Shown here piece after piece: positions 55,670-64,000 of a DNA stretch of 64,000 nucleotides. The position numbers were made by a program, and so were the translations under genes. Source of the stretch: Burkholderia ubonensis (GTDB lineage: Bacteria > Pseudomonadota > Gammaproteobacteria > Burkholderiales > Burkholderiaceae); assembly GCF_001718695.1 (NCBI RefSeq), contig NZ_CP013422.1, positions 2,108,001-2,172,000 on the forward strand, read 5' to 3'. Every line of letters starts with the position of its first letter. Position 1 is the stretch's first letter. The notes beneath the pieces were generated by a model. That model saw only the letters and a program-made list of their open reading frames with translations. It did no database searches and was not told where the DNA came from.

Positions 55670-56403
55670 TTCGGTTGGCTCCGGCATGCGGATGCATCGC
55701 ACGCGTACCTGACGGCGGTTTCGCCGCCGGAGTCGTTGATGTGCACGACCGACAGCGTTGCCGGCAGCGGGCCTGCCACGTCGGTGGTCGCGGCCGACAT
55801 CGGCGCCACCATCAGGCCGCCGAACTTCAGCGGTGTCTTGCTCTCCCCGGCGAACAGCTTGACCACCGTGACGTGATACGGCGTGGGGTTGTCCAGCACG
55901 AGCCTGTGCGTCGACGGATCGAGACGCAGCGTCATCGGCAGCGTCGGGTCCTCGTCGCGCGACGGCTGCACGCCCTTCGGCCGGTAGAACAGCTTCATCT
56001 GCGTGTGCAGCGCGATCTGCAGCGCATTGACGGCATCCGTTTTCGGCGGCACCTCGCGGATGTTCAGGTAGAACACCGTCTCGCGATCGCTCGGCAGTGC
56101 ATCGCCCGGCAACCGGACGATTCGCAACACGTTGCGCTCCGTCGGCTCGATCCGCTGCAGCGGCGGCAGCACCATGAACGGCGACGTGATCTTCTTGCCG
56201 TGCTCGTCTTCGATCCACGACTGGACGACGTACGGGTACTTCTCGCTCTTGTTTGCCACGGTCACGCTCTGCCACTGCGCATCGCCGTCGTAGATCACGC
56301 GCGTACGGTCGGGCACGACGGCCGCATGCACGGTCGCAGCCGCGATCAGCATCGTCACGCCGACGGCGGCCGCGAGCCGCATCAACGGGTTCGAATTCAT
56401 CAT
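55666..56403 (-). CDS. Periplasmic fimbrial chaperone (PapD/FimC-like)
   Basis: A 245-residue chaperone with a signal peptide (ending ATVHA). The Ig-like domain 1 includes VIYDGDAQWQSVTVANKSEKYPYVVQSWIEDEHG and the subunit-binding Arg/Lys region, IEPTERNVLRIVRLP and VFYLNIREVPP; the linker to domain 2 is typical. It begins 1 base after the usher stop. Confidence 0.94.
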   Translation of the reverse strand: MMNSNPLMRLAAAVGVTMLIAAATVHAAVVPDRTRVIYDGDAQWQSVTVANKSEKYPYVVQSWIEDEHGKKITSPFMVLPPLQRIEPTERNVLRIVRLPGDALPSDRETVFYLNIREVPPKTDAVNALQIALHTQMKLFYRPKGVQPSRDEDPTLPMTLRLDPSTHRLVLDNPTPYHVTVVKLFAGESKTPLKFGGLMVAPMSAATTDVAGPLPATLSVVHINDSGGETAVRYACDASACRSQPK

Positions 56404-58881
56404 TTATCTCCGGGAAAGTGTGTCGGGCTCGGCGCAATCGAGTGGAACCGGATCGGCGCCGAGCGTCATCGATTCAGGAAGGACGGGAAGCCGGCAGATG
56501 TCGCGGTCGACCACGCGCACCACCAGCTCGGCGTCCTTGCGTACACCGGTCAGATAGGTCACGCCGTGTTCGCCGACGATGCCGACTTCCTTGCCGGTGC
56601 GACGGTCGACCACCGATGCGCCGAACGGCGCGTCCTTGCCTGACGGCAAGCGCAGCACGACGAGCGCGTTCCGGCCGTGCGTCGTATCGAAATGCACGTA
56701 GCCGATCGCGCCGTCGGTCAGGACGACGCGCTGCACCGGGTTCGACACGGTCGTCTGCAACGACGCGCGATTGGTGTTGACCCGCGCGTCGAACGTGCTG
56801 AACGGCGATACCGCGCCGATCACCGCGTAGCCGCGCGCGTCGGAACTCGCCTGCGTGCCCGAGAACGGCACGTCCGGCACGCCGTCGGTCGACACGAGCA
56901 GGCGCGTATCGCCGTTGTAGCTGTTCGCATGCGCGGTCACGCCGTGCTGCGTCGCGACGAACGAGCCATCGAGTTCGATCGACGCGGACGTGTTCGAGCG
57001 CGTATTGGCTGCCGCCTGCACGTTCGCGATGATCGAGCTGAACTGCTTGCGCAGATTGCCGCTCGCCGATGCGGCGCCGTTGGTCGTCCCCGCGTACAGC
57101 GAATAGGAGAGCCCCTTGTCGGTGCCGCCGAGATAGCCGGCCGTCACGTTCGTGCCGCCGCCGCTGGTCGATGCGACGCTGGTCGTCACCGTCTGGCGCG
57201 AACCGAACGGAATCGTCGCCGACACGAACAGCTGGTTGCCGCTGCCGCCGCCACCGCGAGTGCGGTACGCCGACAGGTTCAGCGAGACGTTGCGCAGCGA
57301 ACCGATCCGCACGGCCGTCGCGGCCGTCACGCCGATCCGCTCGTCCGACGGGCGATTCCAGTAGCTCGTATGGTCGTAGGACACGAACGTCGACACGTCC
57401 ATCACGCGCTTCGCGAGGCTGATCGAGTAGCGCTGCTTGCCGGGCGCGAGGCCAGCGGCAGTCGGATCGCCGAAATACTGCGGAAACGACGTGTAGGTGC
57501 GATCGGAGAAGCGGTAGCCGAAGAAGCGCACGTCCGCGTCGAGCGAATCGAAGTGCTTCGAATAGTTGAAGCGGTACGAGCGGCCGACGCGCGTTTCACC
57601 GCTCCACCACAGCCGGGCGCGCACCGTCGTCACGTCGGCCGACACCGCGCCGAACGCGCCGAGATTCTTGCCGACGCCGAACGCGAGCGCCGCATAACCC
57701 GACGCACCGAGCGCCCCGCCGTAGATCGTGATCTCGTGCGGCAAGCCATATGCGGCTTCCACGAAACCGAATGCGGGATCGATACCCGCGCCGCCGAACA
57801 GGCGCGGCTTGCCGACCGCCGTGCGGTAACGCAATTCACCTGCGCGCGCGAGGAACGGCACGGCCGCGCTCTGCACCGTGAAGCGCTGCTCGCTGCCGTC
57901 TTCTTCCTGCACGGTCACGTCGAGCGTGCCCTGCACGCTCGTGTTGATGTTCTGCAGCGCGAACGCGCCCGGCGACACGCGCGTCACGTACAGCACGCGG
58001 CCCTGCTGCGACACCGTCACGGTCGCGTTGGTGCGCGCGACGCCCGAGATCAGCGGCGCATAGCCGCGCATCGACGGCGGCAGCATGCGGTCGTCGCTGC
58101 GGATCGTCGCGCCCGTCAGCGCGAACGTGTCGAAGATGTCGGAATTCAGATAGCTCTGTCCGAGCGATACCGTCGAGCGAATCTGCGGAAACGCCCGGAA
58201 CGCGTATAGCCGGTTGAACTGGAACGTCTTGGAGCTGCCGCCGAAGTTTGCGTTGCCGCCGGACGCGAGCTGCGCTTGATAGTCGCCGCGCAAGCGCCAT
58301 GCGCCGGCATTGGCGCCGATCGTTCCATAGCTTTGCACCGTGCTCGAATGCGTGCCGTGACCGTGCGACGTGTTGCCGATCACGCGATAGTCGAGCAACG
58401 CGCCGGGGATCCCGTCGCTCCATGCGGCGGGCGGTATGTAGTCGGGGTCGCTGTATTCGAACGCAATCTGCGGAATCGCGATCCGCAGGCGCGCGGATGC
58501 GCGGTCGTGCCGCACCGATGCGCCGTCGATCGCGAGCAGGTCGATGCAGCGGCCGTCGTACGTGCGCGGCAGCGTGGCGAGCAACGTCTGCTTGAGGCCG
58601 ATCTGCGCGACGAGGTCGGCCGGCACGCAAGCGACGCTGGTGCCGGGCTGGTTGCCCTGGACATAGTCGATGGCACGCGCCGCCAGCAGCCTGCCGTTGA
58701 CGACCACGTCCAGCAAATAGGTGCCGGGCACCGTGTAGTCGGCGTGCGTGAACTGCGCGAGGTCGACGTCCTTCGCACCGTCGACATCCAGAAAGTCGGC
58801 GTTGAATTCGGTGGCGTGCGCGGTTTTGGCGGTCAGCAGGCAGGTGACGAGGATGCCGAGAAGGCGACGGGGGGTGTTCAC
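56404..58881 (-). CDS. Outer-membrane fimbrial usher (FimD/PapC-like)
   Basis: An 825-residue usher with signal peptide (LLGILVTCLLTAKTAHA), N-terminal chaperone-binding domain (TEFNADFLDVDGAKDVDLAQF, VNGRLLAAR), 24-strand beta-barrel, plug and C-terminal domains (DAPFGASVVDRRTGKEVGIVGEHG). Its proposed start is GTG 58881; upstream codons contain no signal-peptide sequence. No obvious frame disruption. It follows the pilin gene by 64 bases, with a perfect hairpin in the gap. Confidence 0.93.
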   Translation of the reverse strand: MNTPRRLLGILVTCLLTAKTAHATEFNADFLDVDGAKDVDLAQFTHADYTVPGTYLLDVVVNGRLLAARAIDYVQGNQPGTSVACVPADLVAQIGLKQTLLATLPRTYDGRCIDLLAIDGASVRHDRASARLRIAIPQIAFEYSDPDYIPPAAWSDGIPGALLDYRVIGNTSHGHGTHSSTVQSYGTIGANAGAWRLRGDYQAQLASGGNANFGGSSKTFQFNRLYAFRAFPQIRSTVSLGQSYLNSDIFDTFALTGATIRSDDRMLPPSMRGYAPLISGVARTNATVTVSQQGRVLYVTRVSPGAFALQNINTSVQGTLDVTVQEEDGSEQRFTVQSAAVPFLARAGELRYRTAVGKPRLFGGAGIDPAFGFVEAAYGLPHEITIYGGALGASGYAALAFGVGKNLGAFGAVSADVTTVRARLWWSGETRVGRSYRFNYSKHFDSLDADVRFFGYRFSDRTYTSFPQYFGDPTAAGLAPGKQRYSISLAKRVMDVSTFVSYDHTSYWNRPSDERIGVTAATAVRIGSLRNVSLNLSAYRTRGGGGSGNQLFVSATIPFGSRQTVTTSVASTSGGGTNVTAGYLGGTDKGLSYSLYAGTTNGAASASGNLRKQFSSIIANVQAAANTRSNTSASIELDGSFVATQHGVTAHANSYNGDTRLLVSTDGVPDVPFSGTQASSDARGYAVIGAVSPFSTFDARVNTNRASLQTTVSNPVQRVVLTDGAIGYVHFDTTHGRNALVVLRLPSGKDAPFGASVVDRRTGKEVGIVGEHGVTYLTGVRKDAELVVRVVDRDICRLPVLPESMTLGADPVPLDCAEPDTLSRR

Positions 58882-58909
58882 ATTGATCAGCCGGACGAAT
58901 GCGTGGAAC

Positions 58910-58930
58910 GGGGGGAGCCGAGCTCCCCCC
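58910..58930 (-). terminator. Perfect 9-bp hairpin between pilin and usher genes
   Basis: ggggggagc (58910-58918) and gctcccccc (58922-58930) pair fully around a 3-base loop, 15 bases beyond the pilin stop and 29 bases before the usher start. It has no T-run, so it is better seen as an attenuator or 3'-end stabiliser than a full terminator. Such elements raise pilin mRNA over usher mRNA in fimbrial operons. Confidence 0.8.
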
Positions 58931-58945
58931 AGGAGCTCCCGGCGA

Positions 58946-59458
58946 TTACTGGTAGCGCACGGTGAAGTTGGCGACCGCGTTCGCGATACCCGGCGTGACC
59001 GCTGCGGCCGTCGCCTCATACATCGCGCCGAACGTCACGGTGTTGCCGCTCTTCGACAGCACAACCGGGGACGACTGCTCGGTGCCGTTCTTCAGGTAAT
59101 CGTTCGCGCCCGCCTGCAGGCGAATGCCGACGTTGCTCGCGCTGCCGGTCGTGGCGATCAAGTCTGCGTTGGTGGCGTCGGACGCGCCCGTGAACGTGAA
59201 GAACGCGTTGGTCTGCGTCGACGTATCGCAGTCGGTGAGCACGATGTTGAAATTCTTCGCCTCCGAACGATCGCCGACCTTCTTGAACACGTGCGACGGA
59301 ACCTGACCGAGCGACACGGTCTGGTCGAGCGTTTCCTGGCTGATGCCGCATGCGCCCGCGACGATCTCGCCCTGGAACCGGATCGTGCCCGGGGTCGCCG
59401 CCGCAAACGTCGATGCCGAAACTGCGGCGAGCGCCGCTGCTGCCAAAATCTTTTTCAT
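58946..59458 (-). CDS. Major fimbrial subunit (type 1 pilin family)
   Basis: A 170-residue pilin with signal peptide (MKKILAAAALAAVSASTFA) and the FimA-family pattern GTIRFQGEIVAGACGISQETLDQTVSLGQVPSHVF. Two cysteines (GACG and TDCD) form the pilin disulfide, and the C-terminal beta-strand ends in the usual penultimate Tyr (VRYQ). Ribosome site aggaaa. First gene of the pilin-usher-chaperone-adhesin operon. Confidence 0.95.
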   Translation of the reverse strand: MKKILAAAALAAVSASTFAAATPGTIRFQGEIVAGACGISQETLDQTVSLGQVPSHVFKKVGDRSEAKNFNIVLTDCDTSTQTNAFFTFTGASDATNADLIATTGSASNVGIRLQAGANDYLKNGTEQSSPVVLSKSGNTVTFGAMYEATAAAVTPGIANAVANFTVRYQ

Positions 59459-60114
59459 TTTCCTATCCGTAACTTTTGTCGAATTGAATGCACGCAAAAT
59501 TGCGTACGGAGCGGATTGTCTCGACCACGGATCGGCGGCGGAATCTTAGTAGTGAGAAATGCGATGGGAGGTATCGCGAACGGTCTGGTGCTCGCGAAAT
59601 GCGTGCGCTGAGGGCTGCGTTTGGCCGCGTTTTGGACCGTGGCCAACGAGACATCGAATTTGGTCGATCACATCGCGGCCGAGAGAGCCGCACTCGTGTT
59701 CGGCGCATGGATTCGTATGGGTCAGACGGGATGAGTATCGGATGCGTCGAACAGTTGGCGACGGCAGTCGGCGAATTATCGACAACCATCGGTATGGCAG
59801 TACGGCGGTCAATGCGAACGCCACGATCGCGGCCGAGCGGCTTCGGCGCGATCGCGTCCGGACGATGCGCAATCGCGGTCGGCCAGCACGCGAGCGACAC
59901 GGCAAGCGACCTCCCTGCACTCGGCACGAATGCGAGGGCAACCGGCACGCGTAAAGTCGCGCGCCGCGGCGCTGCAATTCCTTACATCAATAGGCGAGGA
60001 GCAGCCCCATTCGTGGAGCCCCACCCTTCAAACCCATCCAACCCCAAATCCCACCCTTGACACCCTATCTTTCGATATATATCTTTAGATATGTTTTTCG
60101 ACATATAGGACTCG
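59459..60114. other. Fimbrial promoter region and PadR upstream region
   Basis: About 650 bases between divergent transcription units. No invertible element or inverted repeats long enough for a phase switch are seen next to the pilin gene. No gene is supported. The right end (60060-60110) is AT-rich and contains the PadR operator-like site listed separately. Confidence 0.45.
60079..60092. promoter_or_regulatory. Palindromic operator-like site before padR
   Basis: atatct-tt-agatat is a perfect 14-bp palindrome ending 22 bases before the PadR gene, flanked by ttcgatatat (60071-60080) and ttcgacatat (60097-60106) as near-direct repeats. AT-rich dyads of this sort are typical PadR binding sites, consistent with autoregulation. 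Confidence 0.65.
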
Positions 60115-60825
60115 ATGATGCGACACACCCCTTTCGATGGCGACGCCCGCTGCCGCGGCCACGGCCATCATCCCGGCCTCGAGTGGTTCGCCAGCCTGCG
60201 GCACGCGATCGGCCGCCATCGCCGCGGCCGCGATCCGTTCGGCGGCGGCCCGTTCGGCGGCCGTGGCGGACGCGGCGGCTTTGGCGATTTCGGTGACGAC
60301 GGCATGCCGCGCGGCCGGCAGTTCAGCGCCGATGACCTGCAATTGATGCTGCTGGCGCTCCTCGCCGACCAGCCGAGCCACGGCTACGAGCTGATCAAGG
60401 CGCTCGACACGCGCTCGAACGGCTTCTACAGCCCGAGCCCCGGCATGGTCTACCCGGCACTGACCTATCTGGAGGAAGTCGGCTTCGTCGCGTCGCAGGC
60501 GGAGGGCAACCGCAAGCGCTACGCGCTCACCGACGCCGGCCGCGCACACCTCGACGCGCAGCGCGAACGCGTCGACACGCTGTTCGCACGCCTCACCCAT
60601 CTCGCGCGCAAGATGGAATTCATGCGCCGCGCGTTCGCCGGCGAAACGGCTGGCGAAACCGCGGACGAGTCGCACGGCGGCTGGCTGCCGGAATTCGTCG
60701 AAGCGCGCGTCGCGCTGAAGCATGCGCTGCTGCACAGGAGCGGCGCGTCCGCCGACGAGCAGCGCCGCATCGCCGCGATCCTGCGGCGCGCGACCGCCGA
60801 AATCGAAGGCCGCAGCGGCGCGTAA
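60115..60825 (+). CDS. PadR-family regulator with His/Gly-rich N-terminus (YqjI-like)
   Basis: A 236-residue protein. Residues 1-70 are a His/Cys/Gly-rich extension (RCRGHGHHPG; later GGGPFGGRGGRGGFGDFG) suited to metal binding. The PadR winged-helix domain follows: LQLMLLALLADQPSHGYELIKALDTRSNGFYSPSPGMVYPALTYLEEVGFV, then a C-terminal helical dimerisation part. E. coli YqjI has the same design and represses the yqjH ferric reductase gene. The next gene here is a YqjH-type reductase 37 bases on, supporting a metal-responsive iron regulator. Confidence 0.9.
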   Translation: MMRHTPFDGDARCRGHGHHPGLEWFASLRHAIGRHRRGRDPFGGGPFGGRGGRGGFGDFGDDGMPRGRQFSADDLQLMLLALLADQPSHGYELIKALDTRSNGFYSPSPGMVYPALTYLEEVGFVASQAEGNRKRYALTDAGRAHLDAQRERVDTLFARLTHLARKMEFMRRAFAGETAGETADESHGGWLPEFVEARVALKHALLHRSGASADEQRRIAAILRRATAEIEGRSGA

Positions 60826-60862
60826 CCCATGCCGCACCACCACAAACCATCAGGAGCACGGA

Positions 60863-61687
60863 TTGATACAGAACACACCGGAGCGCACCGTGACCCGCGT
60901 GCGCCATCCGCTCAAATTCCGCTTGCTGCAAGTCGTGCGCGTGCGTGCGATCACGCCGCACCTGCTGCGTGTCACGCTGAGCGGCCCCGATCTCGCGGAT
61001 TTCGAATCGGCGTCGTTCGACGATCACGTGAAGGTGTTCCTGCCGCCGCCCGGCGCGGAGCGACCGGCGCTGCCGACGCTCGGCGCGAACGGCCCGGAAT
61101 TCCCGGCAGGCGAGCCGAAGCCCGTCGCGCGCGACTTCACGCCGCGGCGCTTCGATCGTACGAAGTGCGAACTGGATCTGGAATTCGTGCTGAACCACCC
61201 GGGCCCGGCGTCGCAGTGGGCCGCGCAGGCGCGCGTCGGCCAATGGCTCGGCATCGGCGGCCCGCGCGGTTCGTTCGTCGTGCCGACCGGTTTCGACTGG
61301 CATCTGCTGATCGGCGACGACACCGCGCTGCCGGCCGTCGCCCGACGCCTGGAAGAGCTGCCCGCGGGCTCGCGCGCGGCGGTCGTGCTGGAAGTCGCGG
61401 ACCGCCGCGCGCAAATCGCGTTCGACACGCGCGCGGAAGTGCATGAAATCTGGCGCTTTCGCGCCGAAGCCGACACAAGCGACGGCGATGCGCTGCTGAA
61501 TGCGGTGCGCGAGCTGCCGCTGCCGTCCTCCGGCGACGGATACGTGTGGGCGGCCGGCGAAGCGCTCGCGATGCGCGCGGTGCGGCAGCATCTGACCGGC
61601 GAGCGGGGCGTCGACAAAGCGCGGATTCGCGCGGCGGCCTACTGGAAGCGCGGCGCAGCGGCCGTGCATGAAACGCTGGAAGACTGA
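60863..61687 (+). CDS. Siderophore-interacting protein / ferric-siderophore reductase (YqjH-like)
   Basis: A 274-residue FAD-binding reductase of the ViuB/YqjH family that releases iron from ferric siderophores in the cytosol. FAD-domain pattern (ITPHLLRVTLSGPDL, DDHVKVFLPP, RDFTPRRFD) and NADPH-domain blocks (LLIGDDTALPAVARRLEELPAG, YVWAAGEALAMRAVRQHL) are clear, with the characteristic YWKRG end. Start is TTG 60863 with caggag upstream. In the same transcript as the PadR gene. Confidence 0.93.
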   Translation: MIQNTPERTVTRVRHPLKFRLLQVVRVRAITPHLLRVTLSGPDLADFESASFDDHVKVFLPPPGAERPALPTLGANGPEFPAGEPKPVARDFTPRRFDRTKCELDLEFVLNHPGPASQWAAQARVGQWLGIGGPRGSFVVPTGFDWHLLIGDDTALPAVARRLEELPAGSRAAVVLEVADRRAQIAFDTRAEVHEIWRFRAEADTSDGDALLNAVRELPLPSSGDGYVWAAGEALAMRAVRQHLTGERGVDKARIRAAAYWKRGAAAVHETLED

Positions 61688-61805
61688 CGCAACGGGCGCT
61701 TTCGCGCGGCGGGCTTGGCATCGGCGCCGCGGCTGGTATATATGTATGTCTGCGACGCCGCTGTCGCGCGACAGCCGCCGCAGTCCGCACCAGGAGCGCC
61801 CGGTC

Positions 61806-62030
61806 ATGACAAATGAAAACCACGCTGCGCCTTTCCTTCGCCACCTGAAGATTGCCGGCTACTGCGGCCTCGCGGCCGTCGCGCTTGCGCTGTTCGTCGC
61901 GATGTGCGCGATCCTCAAGGAAAGCGCGCTCGAGCGCGACGCCGCGCGGCATACGGGCGAAACGCCCGAACTGCACGAAGCGGGCGGCGGCACGTCGGCG
62001 TCGGCCGACGCGGCCAAGACAGCCGGTTGA
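61806..62030 (+). CDS. Small single-TM hypothetical protein
   Basis: A 74-residue protein with one hydrophobic helix (YCGLAAVALALFVAMCAIL, residues about 19-37) flanked by polar ends, N-terminus probably inside. Ribosome site caggagc 9 bases before the ATG at 61806. Downstream of the siderophore reductase by 118 bases. Function unknown. Confidence 0.6.
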   Translation: MTNENHAAPFLRHLKIAGYCGLAAVALALFVAMCAILKESALERDAARHTGETPELHEAGGGTSASADAAKTAG

Positions 62031-62067
62031 CGTCGGCAACCGGCGCTTCACGCGCGCCGCAGCCCGC

Positions 62068-62649
62068 TCACGGCGTGCGCTCGCGCCCCATCATGACCGC
62101 GTGCACAGCGTCGCCGATGCGTTCGAGCAGATCGACGGCCCGGTAACCGTACAGGTGCGCGGCCAGCGCGCCGGCGGTGCCGACCAGCACGCCGCCCGCC
62201 ATGTCGAACGGCCAATGGACGCCGACATAGATCCGCCCCCACGCGATCGCGGCGGCCATCGCCGCCATCACGAGACCCGTCATGCGCGTCGCGCCGCCGA
62301 GCAGCATGCCGACCGCCACGCTCCAGACGAACGTCATGTGATCGCTCGGAAACGAGCCGTCCGGCGCATGCGGGATCAGCTGCGCGCCGACGCCGGCCAT
62401 GAACGGCCTCGGCGAGAACCAGAAATGCGACAGCACCTGTGCAAGCGCGAGCGCCACGCACGCGCCGACGCCGGCTTCGATGGCCTGGCGCCGCGTCGTG
62501 CGCACGCCGAACAGCCAGGTCAACAGCACCATCGCCGGAATCGCATAGACGAGCCAGTCGGCGGCGAAAAAAGCGACGCGGGCCACCGCGGGGTGCGGCG
62601 CGGCGCCGGCATTGACGGCGTCGAACAGGGTGAGATTGAGGTTCTGCAT
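62068..62649 (-). CDS. PAP2-family phosphatase (BcrC-like undecaprenyl diphosphatase)
   Basis: A 193-residue membrane phosphatase with about five helices. PAP2 motifs: FSPRPF (motif 1 Arg-Pro), FPSDHM (motif 2 catalytic His) and GRIYVGVHWPFD (motif 3). The architecture matches BcrC/YbjG-type undecaprenyl-pyrophosphate phosphatases, which recycle the peptidoglycan lipid carrier and can give bacitracin tolerance. Substrate inferred from family. Confidence 0.88.
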   Translation of the reverse strand: MQNLNLTLFDAVNAGAAPHPAVARVAFFAADWLVYAIPAMVLLTWLFGVRTTRRQAIEAGVGACVALALAQVLSHFWFSPRPFMAGVGAQLIPHAPDGSFPSDHMTFVWSVAVGMLLGGATRMTGLVMAAMAAAIAWGRIYVGVHWPFDMAGGVLVGTAGALAAHLYGYRAVDLLERIGDAVHAVMMGRERTP

Positions 62650-63086
62650 GAATCCGGTCAGGTGTGGGCCGATGGGGAGACCGGGCGCGCCGGTCGGATG
62701 CGAACGATGCTAGTGCTCACTCGCTTATGTGATCGTTAACGCGCGACGACGGCAGCCGAAGCGGTCCGCGCGCGAACGCACTTAGAACGTGCACCGCAGC
62801 AAGAGTTCACACAATTGACATATTCCCGCGCCACCTTCGCCCGCGAAGGCTCACCTACCTTCCCGTAAATACTCACCTTTTTCATATCGCGGCATCGCTG
62901 CGTGCCCCGGAAATGCGGCCATCGCGGGCGATCGCCGTGGTTCAACTCACTCGTCTCAACATTTACGCCGCAACGGATCCGAAATCGGCAACAATTTATT
63001 CCAGTTGCGGCATCGCACAACGACGGCGCGCAGGCATACGATTTAGACCCACTCACCCCCGTAGCGCTCGACAACAAGGAGTCCGC
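62650..63086. other. Intergenic region upstream of adc
   Basis: 437 bases, AT-richer from 62800 to 62880 and around 62990-63045. It should contain the promoters for the divergent PAP2 and adc genes. No gene or clear operator recognised. Confidence 0.4.
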
Positions 63087-63827
63087 ATGAAACCCAGCGA
63101 TGTCCGATCGAAAGCGTTTGCGATGCCGTTGACCAGCCCTGCCTTCCCGATGGGCCCTTACCGTTTCGTCGATCGTGAGTTTCTGATCATCACGTATCGC
63201 ACCGATCCGGACCGTCTGCGCGAAATCGTGCCTGAACCCCTGCAGGTCACCGAGCCGCTCGTGCATTACGAATTCATTCGCATGGCCGACTCCACCGGCT
63301 TCGGCGATTACACCGAAAGCGGCCAGGTGATCCCCGTCGAGTACAACGGCCAGCCGGGCAGCTACACGCTCGCGATGTACCTCGACGACCATCCGCCGAT
63401 CGCCGGCGGCCGCGAGCTGTGGGGCTTCCCGAAGAAGCTCGCGTCGCCCACGCTGCAAGTGAACACCGATCACATCCTCGGCACGCTCGACTACGGCAAG
63501 GTGCGCGTCGCGACGGGCACGATGGGCTACAAGCACCGCGAGCTCGACATTGCCGAGCAGGCCAGGCGCCTTGCCAGCCCCAATTTCCTGCTGAAAATCA
63601 TTCCTCATGTCGACGGCACGGCGCGCGTCTGCGAGCTGGTGCGCTACTACATGGAGGATATCCAGATGAAAGGCGCATGGACCGGCCCGGCCTCGCTCGA
63701 GCTGTCGCCGCATGCGCTCGCGCCGGTCGCCGACCTGCCGGTGCTCGAGATCGTCGAGGCCCGGCATATCGTCGCGGATCTGACGCTCGGGCTCGGCGAA
63801 GTCGTCTACGATTACCTGGCGCAGTAA
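63087..63827 (+). CDS. adc: Acetoacetate decarboxylase
   Basis: A 246-residue enzyme converting acetoacetate to acetone and CO2. The Schiff-base lysine motif [15 protein letters not shown] is present, preceded by [13 protein letters not shown]; length is standard (about 245). Ribosome site aaggag. 3-hydroxybutyrate dehydrogenase follows in the same direction, so the pair handles acetoacetate from PHB or fatty-acid metabolism. Confidence 0.95.
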   Translation: MKPSDVRSKAFAMPLTSPAFPMGPYRFVDREFLIITYRTDPDRLREIVPEPLQVTEPLVHYEFIRMADSTGFGDYTESGQVIPVEYNGQPGSYTLAMYLDDHPPIAGGRELWGFPKKLASPTLQVNTDHILGTLDYGKVRVATGTMGYKHRELDIAEQARRLASPNFLLKIIPHVDGTARVCELVRYYMEDIQMKGAWTGPASLELSPHALAPVADLPVLEIVEARHIVADLTLGLGEVVYDYLAQ

Positions 63828-63880
63828 CCAGCACGTCCCAGGGGCCTCCCCTGTCCATCCTTCACCACGGGAAATTCGAA

Positions 63881-64000
63881 ATGAGCAATCTGAATGGCAA
63901 GACCGCAGTCGTCACCGGCGCCGCAAGCGGCATCGGCAAGGAAATCGCGCTGGAGCTGGCGAAAGCGGGCGCGGCGGTGGCGATCGCCGACCTGAACCAG
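63881..64000 (+). CDS. bdhA: 3-hydroxybutyrate dehydrogenase, N-terminal fragment
   Basis: The first 40 codons of an SDR starting at ATG 63881: NGKTAVVTGAASGIGKEIALELAKAGAAVAIADLNQ, with the classical TGxxxGIG cofactor motif. The N-terminus and its position directly after adc (53 bases) are typical of 3-hydroxybutyrate dehydrogenase (BdhA). Truncated by the window end, so the catalytic residues are not visible; the substrate is inferred from context. Confidence 0.8.
   Translation, partial: MSNLNGKTAVVTGAASGIGKEIALELAKAGAAVAIADLNQ

Noticed and set aside
59459..60114. Invertible fimbrial promoter switch
   Set aside because: No pair of inverted repeats flanking a promoter-size segment and no recombinase gene adjacent.

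Overview
The window reads as GC-rich beta-proteobacterial DNA, most likely a secondary chromosome of a Burkholderia cepacia complex strain. This is inferred from the codon and GC character, the split hopanoid (hpn) cluster with an associated ispH, the pob/pca operon, DUF3331 and DUF4148 genes, and several two- and three-gene blocks that I know from Burkholderia. No rRNA, tRNA, CRISPR array or intact mobile element is visible. The first gene (XRE regulator) and the last (3-hydroxybutyrate dehydrogenase) are cut by the window edges.

Layout. 1-5.2 kb: XRE regulator, POT peptide transporter, OpgC-like membrane protein, acylphosphatase-RarD pair. 5.3-11.7 kb: hopanoid region (hpnA, a coiled-coil Ala-rich repeat protein, hpnB, ispH, hpnH), closed by a strong terminator. 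11.8-19.8 kb: small enzymes, a hemolysin III-type membrane protein, the cstA-ybdD pyruvate uptake pair, a PRC-barrel protein, aroG and yceH. 20.0-20.3 kb: an unusual composite array of 6-, 7- and 8-bp tandem repeats just upstream of an SDR gene. 20.5-25.8 kb: an accessory-looking stretch with a lone cupin, HutC- and LysR-type regulators, a decayed tyrosine recombinase joined to the 3' half of a cytosine-deaminase-like gene, and LysE.

25.9-33.9 kb: 4-hydroxybenzoate/protocatechuate catabolism, transcribed pobA-pcaI-pcaJ-pcaB-pcaD-pcaC-pcaK. A PcaR-like inverted repeat lies before pcaI, a divergent LysR gene lies before pobA, and pcaB carries an apparent 3'-terminal frameshift. 34-42 kb: folE with a pteridine-reductase-like SDR, cysE, a universal stress protein, an FNR-type oxygen sensor, the argP/argO divergent pair and an aldo/keto reductase. 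42.5-47.3 kb: a YdeP/FdhF-type molybdenum oxidoreductase translationally overlapping a cyanide-insensitive type bd oxidase (cydAB), a low-oxygen respiratory module that fits with the nearby FNR and stress genes.

47.3-54.2 kb: DUF4148 protein, LysR, an AraC/DUF3331 pair, then an apparent C4-dicarboxylate module (TDT-family transporter, malate dehydrogenase, periplasmic binding protein). 54.6-59.5 kb: a complete chaperone-usher fimbrial operon (pilin, usher, chaperone, tip adhesin) with a perfect hairpin between pilin and usher. 60.1-64 kb: a PadR regulator with a His/Gly-rich N-terminus next to a siderophore-interacting ferric reductase (YqjI/YqjH-like), a PAP2 phosphatase, and acetoacetate decarboxylase followed by 3-hydroxybutyrate dehydrogenase.
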